NCBI GenBank assembly: GCA_020436165.1
Contig: JAGQYI010000002.1
Coordinates: 62,001-126,000, forward strand
Direction: 5' to 3'
Source: Cyclobacteriaceae bacterium
Lineage (GTDB): Bacteria; Bacteroidota; Bacteroidia; Cytophagales; Cyclobacteriaceae
DNA length: 64,000 bases
Below the pieces are notes generated by a model. It did no database searches. It was given only the letters and a program-made list of their open reading frames with translations, and was not told the DNA's origin. A program made the position numbers and the translations under genes. Shown here piece after piece: positions 16,633 through 24,957 of this stretch. The stretch's first letter is position 1. Each line of letters begins with the position of its first letter.

Positions 16633-17157
16633 ATGAGAAGGTGGTTCGTATTCCTGTTCCTTGCCAGTTGCCAGGTGTCTTCATTTAGCACCCGCATTGA
16701 CCCCCAAATGGAACTTGGTCAATATAATTCTTTCGCCTTTGCTGATTACACTGCCTATATTAATATTACACAACCTGAATACGACAATCCTGAAAACAGG
16801 GCGTTGATCGAGCAATCCATTAAAAATGAGATGGAAGCAAGAGGCATTAAGCAGAGCCAGTTGGGCAAAAAACTTTGGGTGGCCTATACGCTTTCTATCA
16901 AAGACATGACAGATACACGGGTAGACTCAGCTATAATTTATAAACCCTGGATTGATTTAAAACAGGACACCTTTAATTATACGCAGGGAGCTTTTTCGCT
17001 TGTTTTAATCGATGGCGAAACAAAAACAGTGATAGCACAATCGCAGATTGAAGGTATCCTGGATCGTGACCCAAAGCGATTCCGGTCGGCTATACCGCGA
17101 TTGGTCAAGCGAATGTTCAAGCGAATAGAAGAAGAGGCAATAGCCCCCAAACCCTAA
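16633..17157 (+). CDS. small lipoprotein, DUF4136-like
   Basis: A 174-residue lipoprotein with a short signal (MRRWFVFLFLASC, lipobox LASC). The mature part opens with a beta strand pattern (YNSFAFADYTAYI) and runs through NRALIEQSIKNEMEARGIKQ, the helix seen in DUF4136 proteins, ending with a cluster of basic residues (LVKRMFKRIEEE). The function is unknown. It ends in a 4-bp convergent overlap with the YdeI-like gene. Confidence 0.75.
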   Translation: MRRWFVFLFLASCQVSSFSTRIDPQMELGQYNSFAFADYTAYINITQPEYDNPENRALIEQSIKNEMEARGIKQSQLGKKLWVAYTLSIKDMTDTRVDSAIIYKPWIDLKQDTFNYTQGAFSLVLIDGETKTVIAQSQIEGILDRDPKRFRSAIPRLVKRMFKRIEEEAIAPKP

Positions 17158-17735
17158 CAGTTCTTGTACTTATCGTTAAGTCCAATTCCTTGTTTGATCA
17201 TGGGAATGATTTTTTCAAGTCGTGCCAGCCTGGTTTCCTCACGCTTGGCGGTTTCGATGTGCTCTGCATAATCACGTTTTTTACCGAGCGTTAGGTTTTC
17301 AAAGGCCTCAGCGAGTTCGGTATCCCGGCTAATTGCTTCTTTCAATTCATCAGGAACAACCAAAGGTTTTTTCTCGATTTTAACTGTTTTTCCCTTTTTT
17401 TGATTTTCAACAGCTTCCAGAACAAGTGCTATTACTGCCTCATCGTCAATGTCTTTGGCATCGTTAAATTTAATCTGGCGCATGGCCTGGGTTTTGCCTT
17501 CCTGGGCATTTTGCAAAAGACCTTTCGGGTCTTTTAACAAGGCGCCCTGAAAGAACCAGATACTAAAATGGTTTTTAAATGCGCCAATGCTAAGAACATT
17601 TTTATCTCTGTAGGCATATACAGGCGCTCCCCATTTTACGGTTTCTTCCAGTGGGGCTGTAAGCACCAGCTTACGAAGGCGTGTTAAGCTATCCGCCCAC
17701 CGTTCATGTTTTTGAATGTACTGATCGACAGTCAT
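17154..17735 (-). CDS. YdeI/OmdA-like protein with DUF1801 domain
   Basis: A 193-residue cytoplasmic protein. The N-terminal half is a DUF1801 fold (LEETVKWGAPVYAYRDKNV, HFSIWFFQGALLKD), the C-terminal half a bacteriocin-protection OmdA/YdeI helix pair (LTLGKKRDYAEHIETAKREE). Related proteins in other bacteria are tied to stress or antimicrobial tolerance, but the mechanism is unclear. It is monocistronic or with the beta-CASP gene upstream (36-bp gap). Confidence 0.85.
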   Translation of the reverse strand: MTVDQYIQKHERWADSLTRLRKLVLTAPLEETVKWGAPVYAYRDKNVLSIGAFKNHFSIWFFQGALLKDPKGLLQNAQEGKTQAMRQIKFNDAKDIDDEAVIALVLEAVENQKKGKTVKIEKKPLVVPDELKEAISRDTELAEAFENLTLGKKRDYAEHIETAKREETRLARLEKIIPMIKQGIGLNDKYKNC

Positions 17736-17771
17736 TTATTGAGAATAAAAGAAATAAAATTAGGGATTTGA

Positions 17772-19172
17772 TTAAATACCAGCAAATAATTCAAAAGATT
17801 CAAGATACTCTGGTATAATCACATTCTTCCAGCCAAGCTCTTTTTCAATACTTTCTTTTAGTGCATCAGAGCTCGACTCTTCTCCATGAACAATGAAGGT
17901 TGTTTTGGGAGGTGATTTGAAGTTTCCTACCCATTGTAGTAACTCTGCTCTGTCTGCATGGGCAGAAAGCCCATTAAGCTTTTCAATATGACAATTGACA
18001 ATCATTTGATCTCCAAAAACCTTTATGGTTGGTTCACCTTCCAGTATTTTTCTTCCACGCGTTTCTTCAGCCTGATAGCCAACAAATAACAGGGTGTCCC
18101 TGTTTCGGTGCAACCGGTGGTATAAATGATGAAGGATTCTGCCCCCTGAGCACATACCACTTGCCGAAATAATGATAGCGTCTTTTTCAATGGCGTTTAA
18201 GCTTGTGGAGGCTTCCTGACTTCGGTAATAATGAAACTGAGGATAATCAAAAACAGAAGGTTGCTGCAAGGATTTATCCGCCAGCTTATGGTAAGCAGGA
18301 TATTGCCAGTACAGTTGGGTGGTACTTATAGCCATGGGGCTGTCTATATAAACCGGCACTTTAGGTATTTTACCTTCACGCATAAATTTTTGAAAGTAGT
18401 ACAGCAGTACTTGCGTTCTACCAACAGCAAAAGCAGGTATAATCAAACAACCTTCCCGTTTCAAAGCCTGGTTGACCAACTCAACAAATCGTTCTTCTAA
18501 ATCCTCATTTTCATTGGTTCGGTCTCCGTAGGTAGATTCAACGAACAGAATGTCGGCATGATCAAGAATTGTTGGATTATGAAGAATGGGGTTTTTGTTT
18601 CTTCCCAGGTCGCCTGAGAACACTATCGTCTTAGTTTGCGATCGGCTGTTTATTTGAAGCTCAACAATGGCAGAGCCTAAAATATGGCCCGCATCATGAA
18701 AAACAAGCTGCACACCTTCTACAACTTCAATTGTTTTTTTATAAGGATAGGGTTTGAGGAGTGAAAGGGTATTTTCTGCATCCTGGCTGTTAAATAGCGG
18801 TTGAGGTTTTTTGTGTTTGGAATACCCTTTTTTAGCTGCAAAATGGGCCTCTTCCTCTTGCAGTTTGGCTGCATCCAAAAGCATTATTTCCAAGAGACCC
18901 TGCGTAGCATCCGTGCAAATGATGGGGCCTTCGAAACCATCTTTCACTACTTTGGGCAAGTAGCCACTGTGGTCAATATGTGCATGGGTAAGTACAATAG
19001 CATCTATGGAAGCCGCCTCAAAGGGGAGCGAATCCCAGTTGCGCAGGCGCAATTCTTTAAGACCCTGAAACATTCCACAGTCAACAAGAACTTTTTTGTG
19101 GTCGATCTCAAGCAAGTACTTGGAACCGGTAACAGAACGTGCTCCTCCTAAAAATTTGACATGTACATTCAC
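17772..19172 (-). CDS. MBL-fold/beta-CASP RNA-processing nuclease (CPSF-like)
   Basis: A 466-residue metallo-beta-lactamase-fold protein with the metal-binding motif THAHIDHSGYLP near residue 61, then a beta-CASP insert (GREDCLIIPAFAVGRTQ-like region: CLIIPAFAVGRTQVLLYYFQ) and a C-terminal RNA-specificity (RMMBL) domain with SGMCSGGRILHHL, LSAHADRAELLQWV and FIVHGEESSSDAL. These are hallmarks of cleavage/polyadenylation-factor-like nucleases that cut RNA in an endo or exo manner. It is cytoplasmic. The target RNAs are unknown. Confidence 0.92.
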   Translation of the reverse strand: MNVHVKFLGGARSVTGSKYLLEIDHKKVLVDCGMFQGLKELRLRNWDSLPFEAASIDAIVLTHAHIDHSGYLPKVVKDGFEGPIICTDATQGLLEIMLLDAAKLQEEEAHFAAKKGYSKHKKPQPLFNSQDAENTLSLLKPYPYKKTIEVVEGVQLVFHDAGHILGSAIVELQINSRSQTKTIVFSGDLGRNKNPILHNPTILDHADILFVESTYGDRTNENEDLEERFVELVNQALKREGCLIIPAFAVGRTQVLLYYFQKFMREGKIPKVPVYIDSPMAISTTQLYWQYPAYHKLADKSLQQPSVFDYPQFHYYRSQEASTSLNAIEKDAIIISASGMCSGGRILHHLYHRLHRNRDTLLFVGYQAEETRGRKILEGEPTIKVFGDQMIVNCHIEKLNGLSAHADRAELLQWVGNFKSPPKTTFIVHGEESSSDALKESIEKELGWKNVIIPEYLESFELFAGI

Positions 19173-19226
19173 GCACTGTTAATTTACAGCTAAAACAGGA
19201 GCAAAAAAAGCTTTGAAAGGTAAGTT

Positions 19227-20102
19227 TTACCCTATTTTCTGAATGATAGGATTGAATGCTTTGGAGGCAACCAGCACCTTATCGCCAACCGCGAGCTTTG
19301 CTACTTCGCGTTCATCGGCAGCTACCTTTACCAGGCTATTGCCGATAAGCACAGAAATGATGTAAATAATGTCCTCCTTTTGGATGTTGAGAATTTCACC
19401 TGTAAACTGAAATTTGCCACTTACCTGGCGGCTAGTAAATAATTCTGCAGGTAGGCCTTGCTGCCTGACGCTACCATTTTCAAGAACAATTACTTCATCG
19501 GAGAGTTTAAAAACCTCACCCATTTCATGGCTTACCAGTAAGGTGGTAAGGTTGTATTCCTTGTGGAGTTGAAGAATGTAATCCTGCAATTTGGAGCGCA
19601 TGGATTGGTCAAGAGCCGAAAGCGGCTCATCCAGCATTAGAACTTGGGGCTTTCTGACAATAGCACGGGCCAATGCTACTCGTTGTTTTTGCCCACCTGA
19701 AAGCGTGTCTGGTTTTCGCTTTTCCAGACCACCCAGTTCAATAAGATCAATGAGTTCATCAATTACTTTAGTTTCGTTTTTTGAAGCCAGTGCATATTCC
19801 AGGTTTTCACGAACCGTCATATTGGGAAAAAGTGCATAGTCCTGAAAAACAAAACCAACTTTACGTTCTTGTGGTGGAAGATTTGTTCTGCTGCTGGAAT
19901 CAAACCACGTGCTTTCGTTAACAATTATTTTACCGGAATCAGGGGATAACAGGCCGGCCAGCATTCGAAGCACAGAAGTTTTACCTGCACCGGAAGTACC
20001 ATAAATGGTTGTAAGAGCCCTGGATTTAACAACAGACTTAAAATGCAGGTCCATTTCACCTTCGGCTGTGTTTAGTTTTTTATGTACGTCCAGTTCAATC
20101 AT
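19227..20102 (-). CDS. modC: molybdate ABC transporter ATP-binding protein ModC
   Basis: The 291-residue ATPase of the molybdate importer. Walker A is GTSGAGKTSV near residue 36, the Q-loop FVFQDYALF, signature LSGGQKQRVALARA and Walker B VLMLDEPLSALD follow; a TOBE/Mop-like domain occupies the last 70 residues. It overlaps modB by 4 bp (ATGA), the last gene of the modA-mop-modB-modC operon. Confidence 0.95.
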   Translation of the reverse strand: MIELDVHKKLNTAEGEMDLHFKSVVKSRALTTIYGTSGAGKTSVLRMLAGLLSPDSGKIIVNESTWFDSSSRTNLPPQERKVGFVFQDYALFPNMTVRENLEYALASKNETKVIDELIDLIELGGLEKRKPDTLSGGQKQRVALARAIVRKPQVLMLDEPLSALDQSMRSKLQDYILQLHKEYNLTTLLVSHEMGEVFKLSDEVIVLENGSVRQQGLPAELFTSRQVSGKFQFTGEILNIQKEDIIYIISVLIGNSLVKVAADEREVAKLAVGDKVLVASKAFNPIIQKIG

Positions 20103-20770
20103 TTCAGAAATCGTTTCATGTAACCTCCGTTAACCAAGTACACAGCCAAAAGCACGATAAACGTAACAGCAAACAAAATGAAGGAATACGTATTGGCGGT
20201 GCCATAATTCAGAGACTCCACTTCATCATAAATGGCAATAGAGGCCACCTTTGTTTTGTCTGGTATATTGCCGCCAATCATAAGCACCACCCCAAACTCA
20301 CCAATGGTGTGCGCAAAGGCAAGCACCAGGCCCGTTAACAACGAAGGTTTGATATTAGGGAGCAAAACTTTGAACAACGTGGTGATTTTAGATTTACCCA
20401 AAACAAAGGAGGCTTCCGTGAGCGATGAAGCCAGGTTGGAAAAACCGGACTGAATGGGATGAACCATAAAAGGGAGACTATAAAATACAGATGCAATTAC
20501 CAGGCCTTCAAAAGAAAAGACCAGCTTTAAACCAAACCATTCGTTAAGCAATCGACCGAAAAAAAAGGACGGACTAAAGGCGATAAGCAAATAAAAGCCG
20601 AGTACGGTAGGAGGCAGAACCAAAGGCATACTTACTAAAGTTTCCAGAATGGGCTTAATTCGACTCCTGGTAAATGCCAACCAATAGGCAATGGGAATGG
20701 ACACAACCAATAAAATGGCTGTAGTGATAAACGCCAGTTTAAAGGTTAGTATGATCGGCCCCCACTCCAT
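20099..20770 (-). CDS. modB: molybdate ABC transporter permease ModB
   Basis: A 223-residue permease with five hydrophobic segments and the typical EAA loop (AHTIGEFGVVLMIGGNIPDKT), as well as the family N-terminal SIPIAYWLAFTRSRIKP. It pairs with ModC in the inner membrane. It overlaps its upstream neighbour by one base (TAATG). Confidence 0.95.
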   Translation of the reverse strand: MEWGPIILTFKLAFITTAILLVVSIPIAYWLAFTRSRIKPILETLVSMPLVLPPTVLGFYLLIAFSPSFFFGRLLNEWFGLKLVFSFEGLVIASVFYSLPFMVHPIQSGFSNLASSLTEASFVLGKSKITTLFKVLLPNIKPSLLTGLVLAFAHTIGEFGVVLMIGGNIPDKTKVASIAIYDEVESLNYGTANTYSFILFAVTFIVLLAVYLVNGGYMKRFLK

Positions 20771-21168
20771 TATTCCGAAAGTAAAATTTCGTTGGTTTTT
20801 ATCATGGCCTGAACCGACATTCCTTCTTCGAGCTCCAGCTGTTTAACTGCATTGGTTGTAATAATGGAAAAGATCTCAGTTCCTTGTGTAGCCAGGGTGA
20901 GTTTGCTTAGTAGTATTCCCTTTTCAATATGCTTTATTGTGCATTTAAAACGATTCTGCAAACTAATGGAGAGGTCATCCCCTTTACCAATAATAACCTC
21001 GTTTTCTTTAAAAAGCACATTCACTTCTTTTCCTACTACAAGATATGGGCAGGTTTCAGGAGTTTCAATAACAATAGAAGTAACCAGAACTTCGCCAACC
21101 CTGATTTTGGCCAGGGTAAGATTTTCATAAACATTTAATGTTTCTACTTTTCCTTTAAGGCTGTTCAT
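20770..21168 (-). CDS. DiMop molybdenum-pterin/molybdate binding protein
   Basis: A 132-residue protein of two tandem Mop (TOBE) domains, residues about 1-65 and 67-130; the first opens LKGKVETLNVYENLTLAKIRV, split NSLKGKVETLNVYEN, the second FKCTIKHIEKGILLSKLTL. Such proteins bind molybdate as cytoplasmic storage or sensor units, with oligomers binding several anions. It overlaps modA by 14 bp and precedes modB. No DNA-binding domain is attached, so storage rather than ModE-type regulation is the best guess. Confidence 0.85.
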   Translation of the reverse strand: MNSLKGKVETLNVYENLTLAKIRVGEVLVTSIVIETPETCPYLVVGKEVNVLFKENEVIIGKGDDLSISLQNRFKCTIKHIEKGILLSKLTLATQGTEIFSIITTNAVKQLELEEGMSVQAMIKTNEILLSE

Positions 21169-21919
21169 TAGTTACATACCCATACTTCTCAAGCACAGCT
21201 CGTGCCTTTGGAGAGAACAAAAATGCATAAAACTGTTCGGCCTTTTCAGTATTCCTGTCTTTCTTTTTGATAACCACCGCCCCCTGAGCAATGGGAGTGT
21301 AACCATTATCATCAAGCTCAATCCATTTTCCCTTTTCGGCTATTTCAGGAGATTTAACTACCGACAGGGCCGTAAAACCCAACTCTGCAGCACCCGAGAT
21401 TATAAACTGATTGGTTTGCGAAATACTTTCGCCAAACACAAGTTTATCTTTTATAGCATCGTAAAGATTATGGGCTAAAAGAAATTGCTCAGTTGCCAGG
21501 CCATAAGGAGCCGTTTTAGGATTGGCCATGGCAATATGCTTTACGTCATCTTTTTTCAGAAGCTCAAGGGAAGGCAGAATACCTTCTTTCATTGACCATA
21601 GTACCAGTTTGCCATAAGCGTAGATTTCAGGTTCTTTTAAGGTAAGCCCGGAATTATAAAGATCATCTGGATATTTCATATTGGCGGACACAAATACATC
21701 GTAGGGTGCGCCTTCTTTTATTTGGGCGAGCAACTTGCCGGAAGACCCGAGAATAATTTCTGTTTCAATGCCTGTTTCTTGCGAAAAGAGCTGTGTTAGT
21801 TCTTGCATGGCAAACTGCACATTGGCAGCGGTGGCAACAGTTAGTTTTTCGGTATTTGAGGTTTCACAAGAAAAAACCAATAATGTGAAAACAATGATTA
21901 TCCCTTTAGAAAGGTTCAT
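21155..21919 (-). CDS. modA: molybdate-binding lipoprotein ModA
   Basis: A 254-residue solute-binding protein with lipoprotein signal (FTLLVFSC; lipobox VFSC). Family signatures include LTVATAANVQFAMQEL, GSSGKLLAQIKEGAPYDVF and a C-terminal FLFSPKARAVLEKYGY. Ligand contacts in such proteins are Ser/Ala/Tyr/Val backbone and side chains around GSSG. It leads the operon; molybdenum uptake implies molybdo-enzymes elsewhere in the genome. Confidence 0.94.
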   Translation of the reverse strand: MNLSKGIIIVFTLLVFSCETSNTEKLTVATAANVQFAMQELTQLFSQETGIETEIILGSSGKLLAQIKEGAPYDVFVSANMKYPDDLYNSGLTLKEPEIYAYGKLVLWSMKEGILPSLELLKKDDVKHIAMANPKTAPYGLATEQFLLAHNLYDAIKDKLVFGESISQTNQFIISGAAELGFTALSVVKSPEIAEKGKWIELDDNGYTPIAQGAVVIKKKDRNTEKAEQFYAFLFSPKARAVLEKYGYVTNEQP

Positions 21920-22117
21920 AGCTTAATTGAAATCCAGGAATCATAAAACAAACAGCTTTGTCCAATTCGACCTTATAAAAGTCGTTCAAATAATGATAAA
22001 CGGTTTTGAATTTTATGCCAAACATCGATTAAAACCTGCTGTTCATCGCAAAGTTCATAAACAATTCACACATCCGGAGCTTAAAAACGTTTATGAAACA
22101 AAACAAAAAACAGAAAC

Positions 22118-23695
22118 GTGAAAATTAAATTATTAAACAGAACGACTTATTTAGGATTTAGGCAATTAAAACCAGGACTGCGGGCAATGCTTGTAGTTAT
22201 TTTAGCGGTAAGTTGCAGCAAAACGAATGAGGTTGACCCCTCAGAAACCGAGTCAGATACGGTTACTATTATTGAAAACAATGTGTCAGCAACGGAAGAA
22301 GGAAACACTGAAGACGCTTCGGACGAAGACGATCTGATAGAAAATCAGACATTTAGCAGTACGGTTAAAATAGTTTACTCAGAAGGAGGAGTTATGGTAA
22401 CAAATCCATTGGAGGGTTCTGGTGTATCTGTCTCAGAAATAAATGGAGATGTTACGGTTGAAGCTACAGTTTCAGAAGTTGCCTATGAGCTTTCAGGAAC
22501 AACCACCGATGGATCTTTTAAGATTTATAGTGAAAAGAAGCTCGCGTTAATTTTAAATGGAGTAAGCATAACCAATAGCGATGGCCCTGCGATCAATATC
22601 CAAACAGGGAAAACAATATTTGTTGTTATGAATGAAGGTACGACCAATACCCTGACCGATAGTGATACATACGAGGACATTCCTGATGATGAGGATGCTA
22701 AAGCAGCTTTTTTTAGTGAAGGACAACTTGTTTTTAGCGGAGGCGGAAGCTTATCTGTTCAAGGGAATTATAAACACGGAATTTGTAGCGATGATTATGT
22801 ACGCATAAGAGAAGGTACAATAATTATTACAGGTGCAGTTAAAGATGGTATTCATACTAATGATTCTTTTATAGTCGATGGAGGAGTTATTGACATTACG
22901 GCCCCGAGCGATGGAATAGAATGCGAAGAAGGTTTTATTGTTATAAACGATGGTGAGTTTATTCTAAATGTTGGTGACGATGGAATTGCCGCCTCCTACG
23001 AAACTGATGAAACGATTGACCCTTACCTAACTATCAATGGTGGCACATTCGAGATAAACTCATCGGAAGGAGAAGGCATTGAAAGTAAAAGCACATTAAC
23101 CATTAATGATGGTGAATTCACCATAATAACTGCAGATGACGGGCTGAATGCGGGTAGCGCACTTTATATAAACGGAGGCAACCTTTATGTGAAGAGCACA
23201 GGCAACGATGCGGTCGATTCAAACGGAATTTTAACGATAACTGGAGGAATTACGATAGCTATTGGAGATTCTTCACCTGAAGCAGGATTTGACTGCGACA
23301 ATAATACATTTAAAATTACCGGTGGAACCCTTTTAGGGCTTGGAGGATCAACCTCTCAACCTTCTAGCTCGGCCTCAACGCAAAGGTCAGTTATACTAGG
23401 GTCTTTTTCTTCGGGCAGTTACATAAGTATTCAGTCTTCGGATGGTGTGGAAGCTTTGACATTTTTAATTCCGCAGTCTTATACGACAATGCTGTATTCA
23501 AGTGCTAAACTTGAGGCAAATACAACCTATACAGTTTATTCGGGCGGAAGTGTTACCAATGAGGTAGAATTTAACGGATTTGTTTTGAGTGGAGAGTACT
23601 CCGGAGGAACCTCAACAGGCACAAAGTTTACCACAAGTAGTATGGTAACAAGCGTTGGTGGTTCTATAGGACCAGGTGGAGGGCCCAGAGGCTAA
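22118..23695 (+). CDS. beta-helical carbohydrate-binding domain lipoprotein (Cthe_2159-like)
   Basis: A 525-residue lipoprotein with a GTG start; an ATG 23 codons in (22187) would leave a signal too short and uncharged, so GTG is preferred. The lipobox is LAVSC at about residue 33, then an acid-rich linker (EETESDT-like: DPSETESDT, TEDASDEDDLIE) and a parallel beta-helix of repeats such as DGIHTNDSFIV, DGIECEEGFIVI, DGLNAGSALYING and DAVDSNGILTITGG, the pattern of the Cthe_2159 cellulose/pectin-binding family. The tail is Gly/Ser rich. Likely surface-exposed polysaccharide binder; ligand is not known. Confidence 0.85.
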   Translation: MKIKLLNRTTYLGFRQLKPGLRAMLVVILAVSCSKTNEVDPSETESDTVTIIENNVSATEEGNTEDASDEDDLIENQTFSSTVKIVYSEGGVMVTNPLEGSGVSVSEINGDVTVEATVSEVAYELSGTTTDGSFKIYSEKKLALILNGVSITNSDGPAINIQTGKTIFVVMNEGTTNTLTDSDTYEDIPDDEDAKAAFFSEGQLVFSGGGSLSVQGNYKHGICSDDYVRIREGTIIITGAVKDGIHTNDSFIVDGGVIDITAPSDGIECEEGFIVINDGEFILNVGDDGIAASYETDETIDPYLTINGGTFEINSSEGEGIESKSTLTINDGEFTIITADDGLNAGSALYINGGNLYVKSTGNDAVDSNGILTITGGITIAIGDSSPEAGFDCDNNTFKITGGTLLGLGGSTSQPSSSASTQRSVILGSFSSGSYISIQSSDGVEALTFLIPQSYTTMLYSSAKLEANTTYTVYSGGSVTNEVEFNGFVLSGEYSGGTSTGTKFTTSSMVTSVGGSIGPGGGPRG

Positions 23696-24031
23696 TATTG
23701 TTAAACGACCATTCCGGTGAGGATTACCAACTCCCTGCACAGGAATGGTCAACGCCTGAATTATGCGGGTTGAACTCGTAAGCCAACTCGCCAAAAATAG
23801 TTTAGCCGACATTGCCCAAATGTTGGGCGTTGATGGGTGTTTTCCAGCACAGAATTCACTCCTGTCCTAAAATCTTAAAGTTACTATTAAGTGGTAAAGC
23901 ACTTCCAGCACGCACCATTTGTCGGGTGAAGGTTTCCAAACAACCTGTTCCTGGTCTCGGTTTTGAAGAATGGATTTAAAAACGTCCTTATTTCTTGCAA
24001 GCGCTTTGATATTTATCGGGTTGGTTCATGC
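23696..24031. other. intergenic region with possible gene remnants
   Basis: Holds no intact gene. It contains an inverted repeat GACCATTCC / GGAATGGTC (23707-23715, 23742-23750) without a T-run, a 35-codon frame at 23763-23870 resembling an AraC-type helix-turn-helix (SLADIAQMLGV), and a 21-codon signal-peptide-like frame at 23970-24035 that stops right after the likely cleavage site. See findings. Confidence 0.4.
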
Positions 24032-24949
24032 CTAGTTAACTTTATAGAAAGTAGTATTATAGGCGCTAAGTATCCCGTATCCGTTAGTAACATTGGTGTA
24101 AACCTGAACAGGCTGTGCAAATGGATTATCGCTTGTCCAGCTTTGTAAAGAAACCGTGTTTTTATAGAGGTAGTAAGACTCAGAAGTATTTCTCAATAGC
24201 AAGGTGTACGTAGGATTACTTGAATAAGGAAAGCCGTCATCGCCTTCATAGTAACTATTAAGAATGCGAAGAGTATAGGTTTTACCGTTAAACAACTCAT
24301 CATTAAAAATCAACTCGGTACCTCCACTATTATAATCTTCAAAATAAGGGTCATCTACGTTGAAGTATTCCAGTGTACTAACAAAAGTGGAATCAACTAA
24401 TGTGGGCGGATTTGTATCATAATTGTACTGGTAATAATAATACTCGCCTAAAAGAGAAACACTGTAAAAGTTATTAATAGAAGCATTGTCCTGCATTTCT
24501 ACATTTATTCGCTGATAGGTAATATAGCCGCCAAATCCATTATTTTGAACTACCGAATCAATAGATACACTCAAAACGGTGATACTATCCTTTGGAATGA
24601 GCACCTCTGCTGATGCATCAACAAAACCCGATGCAGAAGCCAGTATTTGGTAGTCTTTATTTCTTTTTGGTTTGATCGAAGATGAAAAATAATTTCCTTC
24701 TGCACCATGAGACAAAGTATCCAATAAGACACCATCCTCATAAACAGAAACGCTGGCATTCTCTACATATCTAAAATCATAATTATCCAAAATGTACCTG
24801 CTTTCGCTAAGATTAATGTGAATAAGGCTATCAGGGTTAAGGGTGCTATTAATAACCAGGCTGGGCCTATTTCGGGGAACATCTATTTCAACCACGGTTT
24901 CGCATCCGATTAAAACAGGCAAAAGAATTAAAATGAATAACTTTTTCAT
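24032..24949 (-). CDS. DUF4249 lipoprotein
   Basis: A 305-residue lipoprotein with signal MKKLFILILLPVLIGC (lipobox LIGC), followed by the DUF4249 opening ETVVEIDVPRNRPSLVINS and an Ig-like fold rich in N, Y and S. DUF4249 proteins are encoded next to TonB-dependent receptors in Bacteroidota and are thought to be surface-associated partners. It is 8 bp downstream of the receptor gene, so they form one unit. Confidence 0.9.
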   Translation of the reverse strand: MKKLFILILLPVLIGCETVVEIDVPRNRPSLVINSTLNPDSLIHINLSESRYILDNYDFRYVENASVSVYEDGVLLDTLSHGAEGNYFSSSIKPKRNKDYQILASASGFVDASAEVLIPKDSITVLSVSIDSVVQNNGFGGYITYQRINVEMQDNASINNFYSVSLLGEYYYYQYNYDTNPPTLVDSTFVSTLEYFNVDDPYFEDYNSGGTELIFNDELFNGKTYTLRILNSYYEGDDGFPYSSNPTYTLLLRNTSESYYLYKNTVSLQSWTSDNPFAQPVQVYTNVTNGYGILSAYNTTFYKVN

Positions 24950-24957
24950 AGTGAATG

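Noticed and set aside
19906..19911. CACGTG core as another parS site
   Set aside because: The arms do not match the consensus; only the 6-bp core is shared.
21927..22121. 64-codon rightward frame between modA and the beta-helix gene
   Set aside because: No signal, no motif and low-complexity composition; it overlaps the GTG start of the next gene.
24817..24825. Perfect TTATNCACA match as part of an origin
   Set aside because: A single isolated match inside a coding region; about two such matches are expected by chance in 64 kb.
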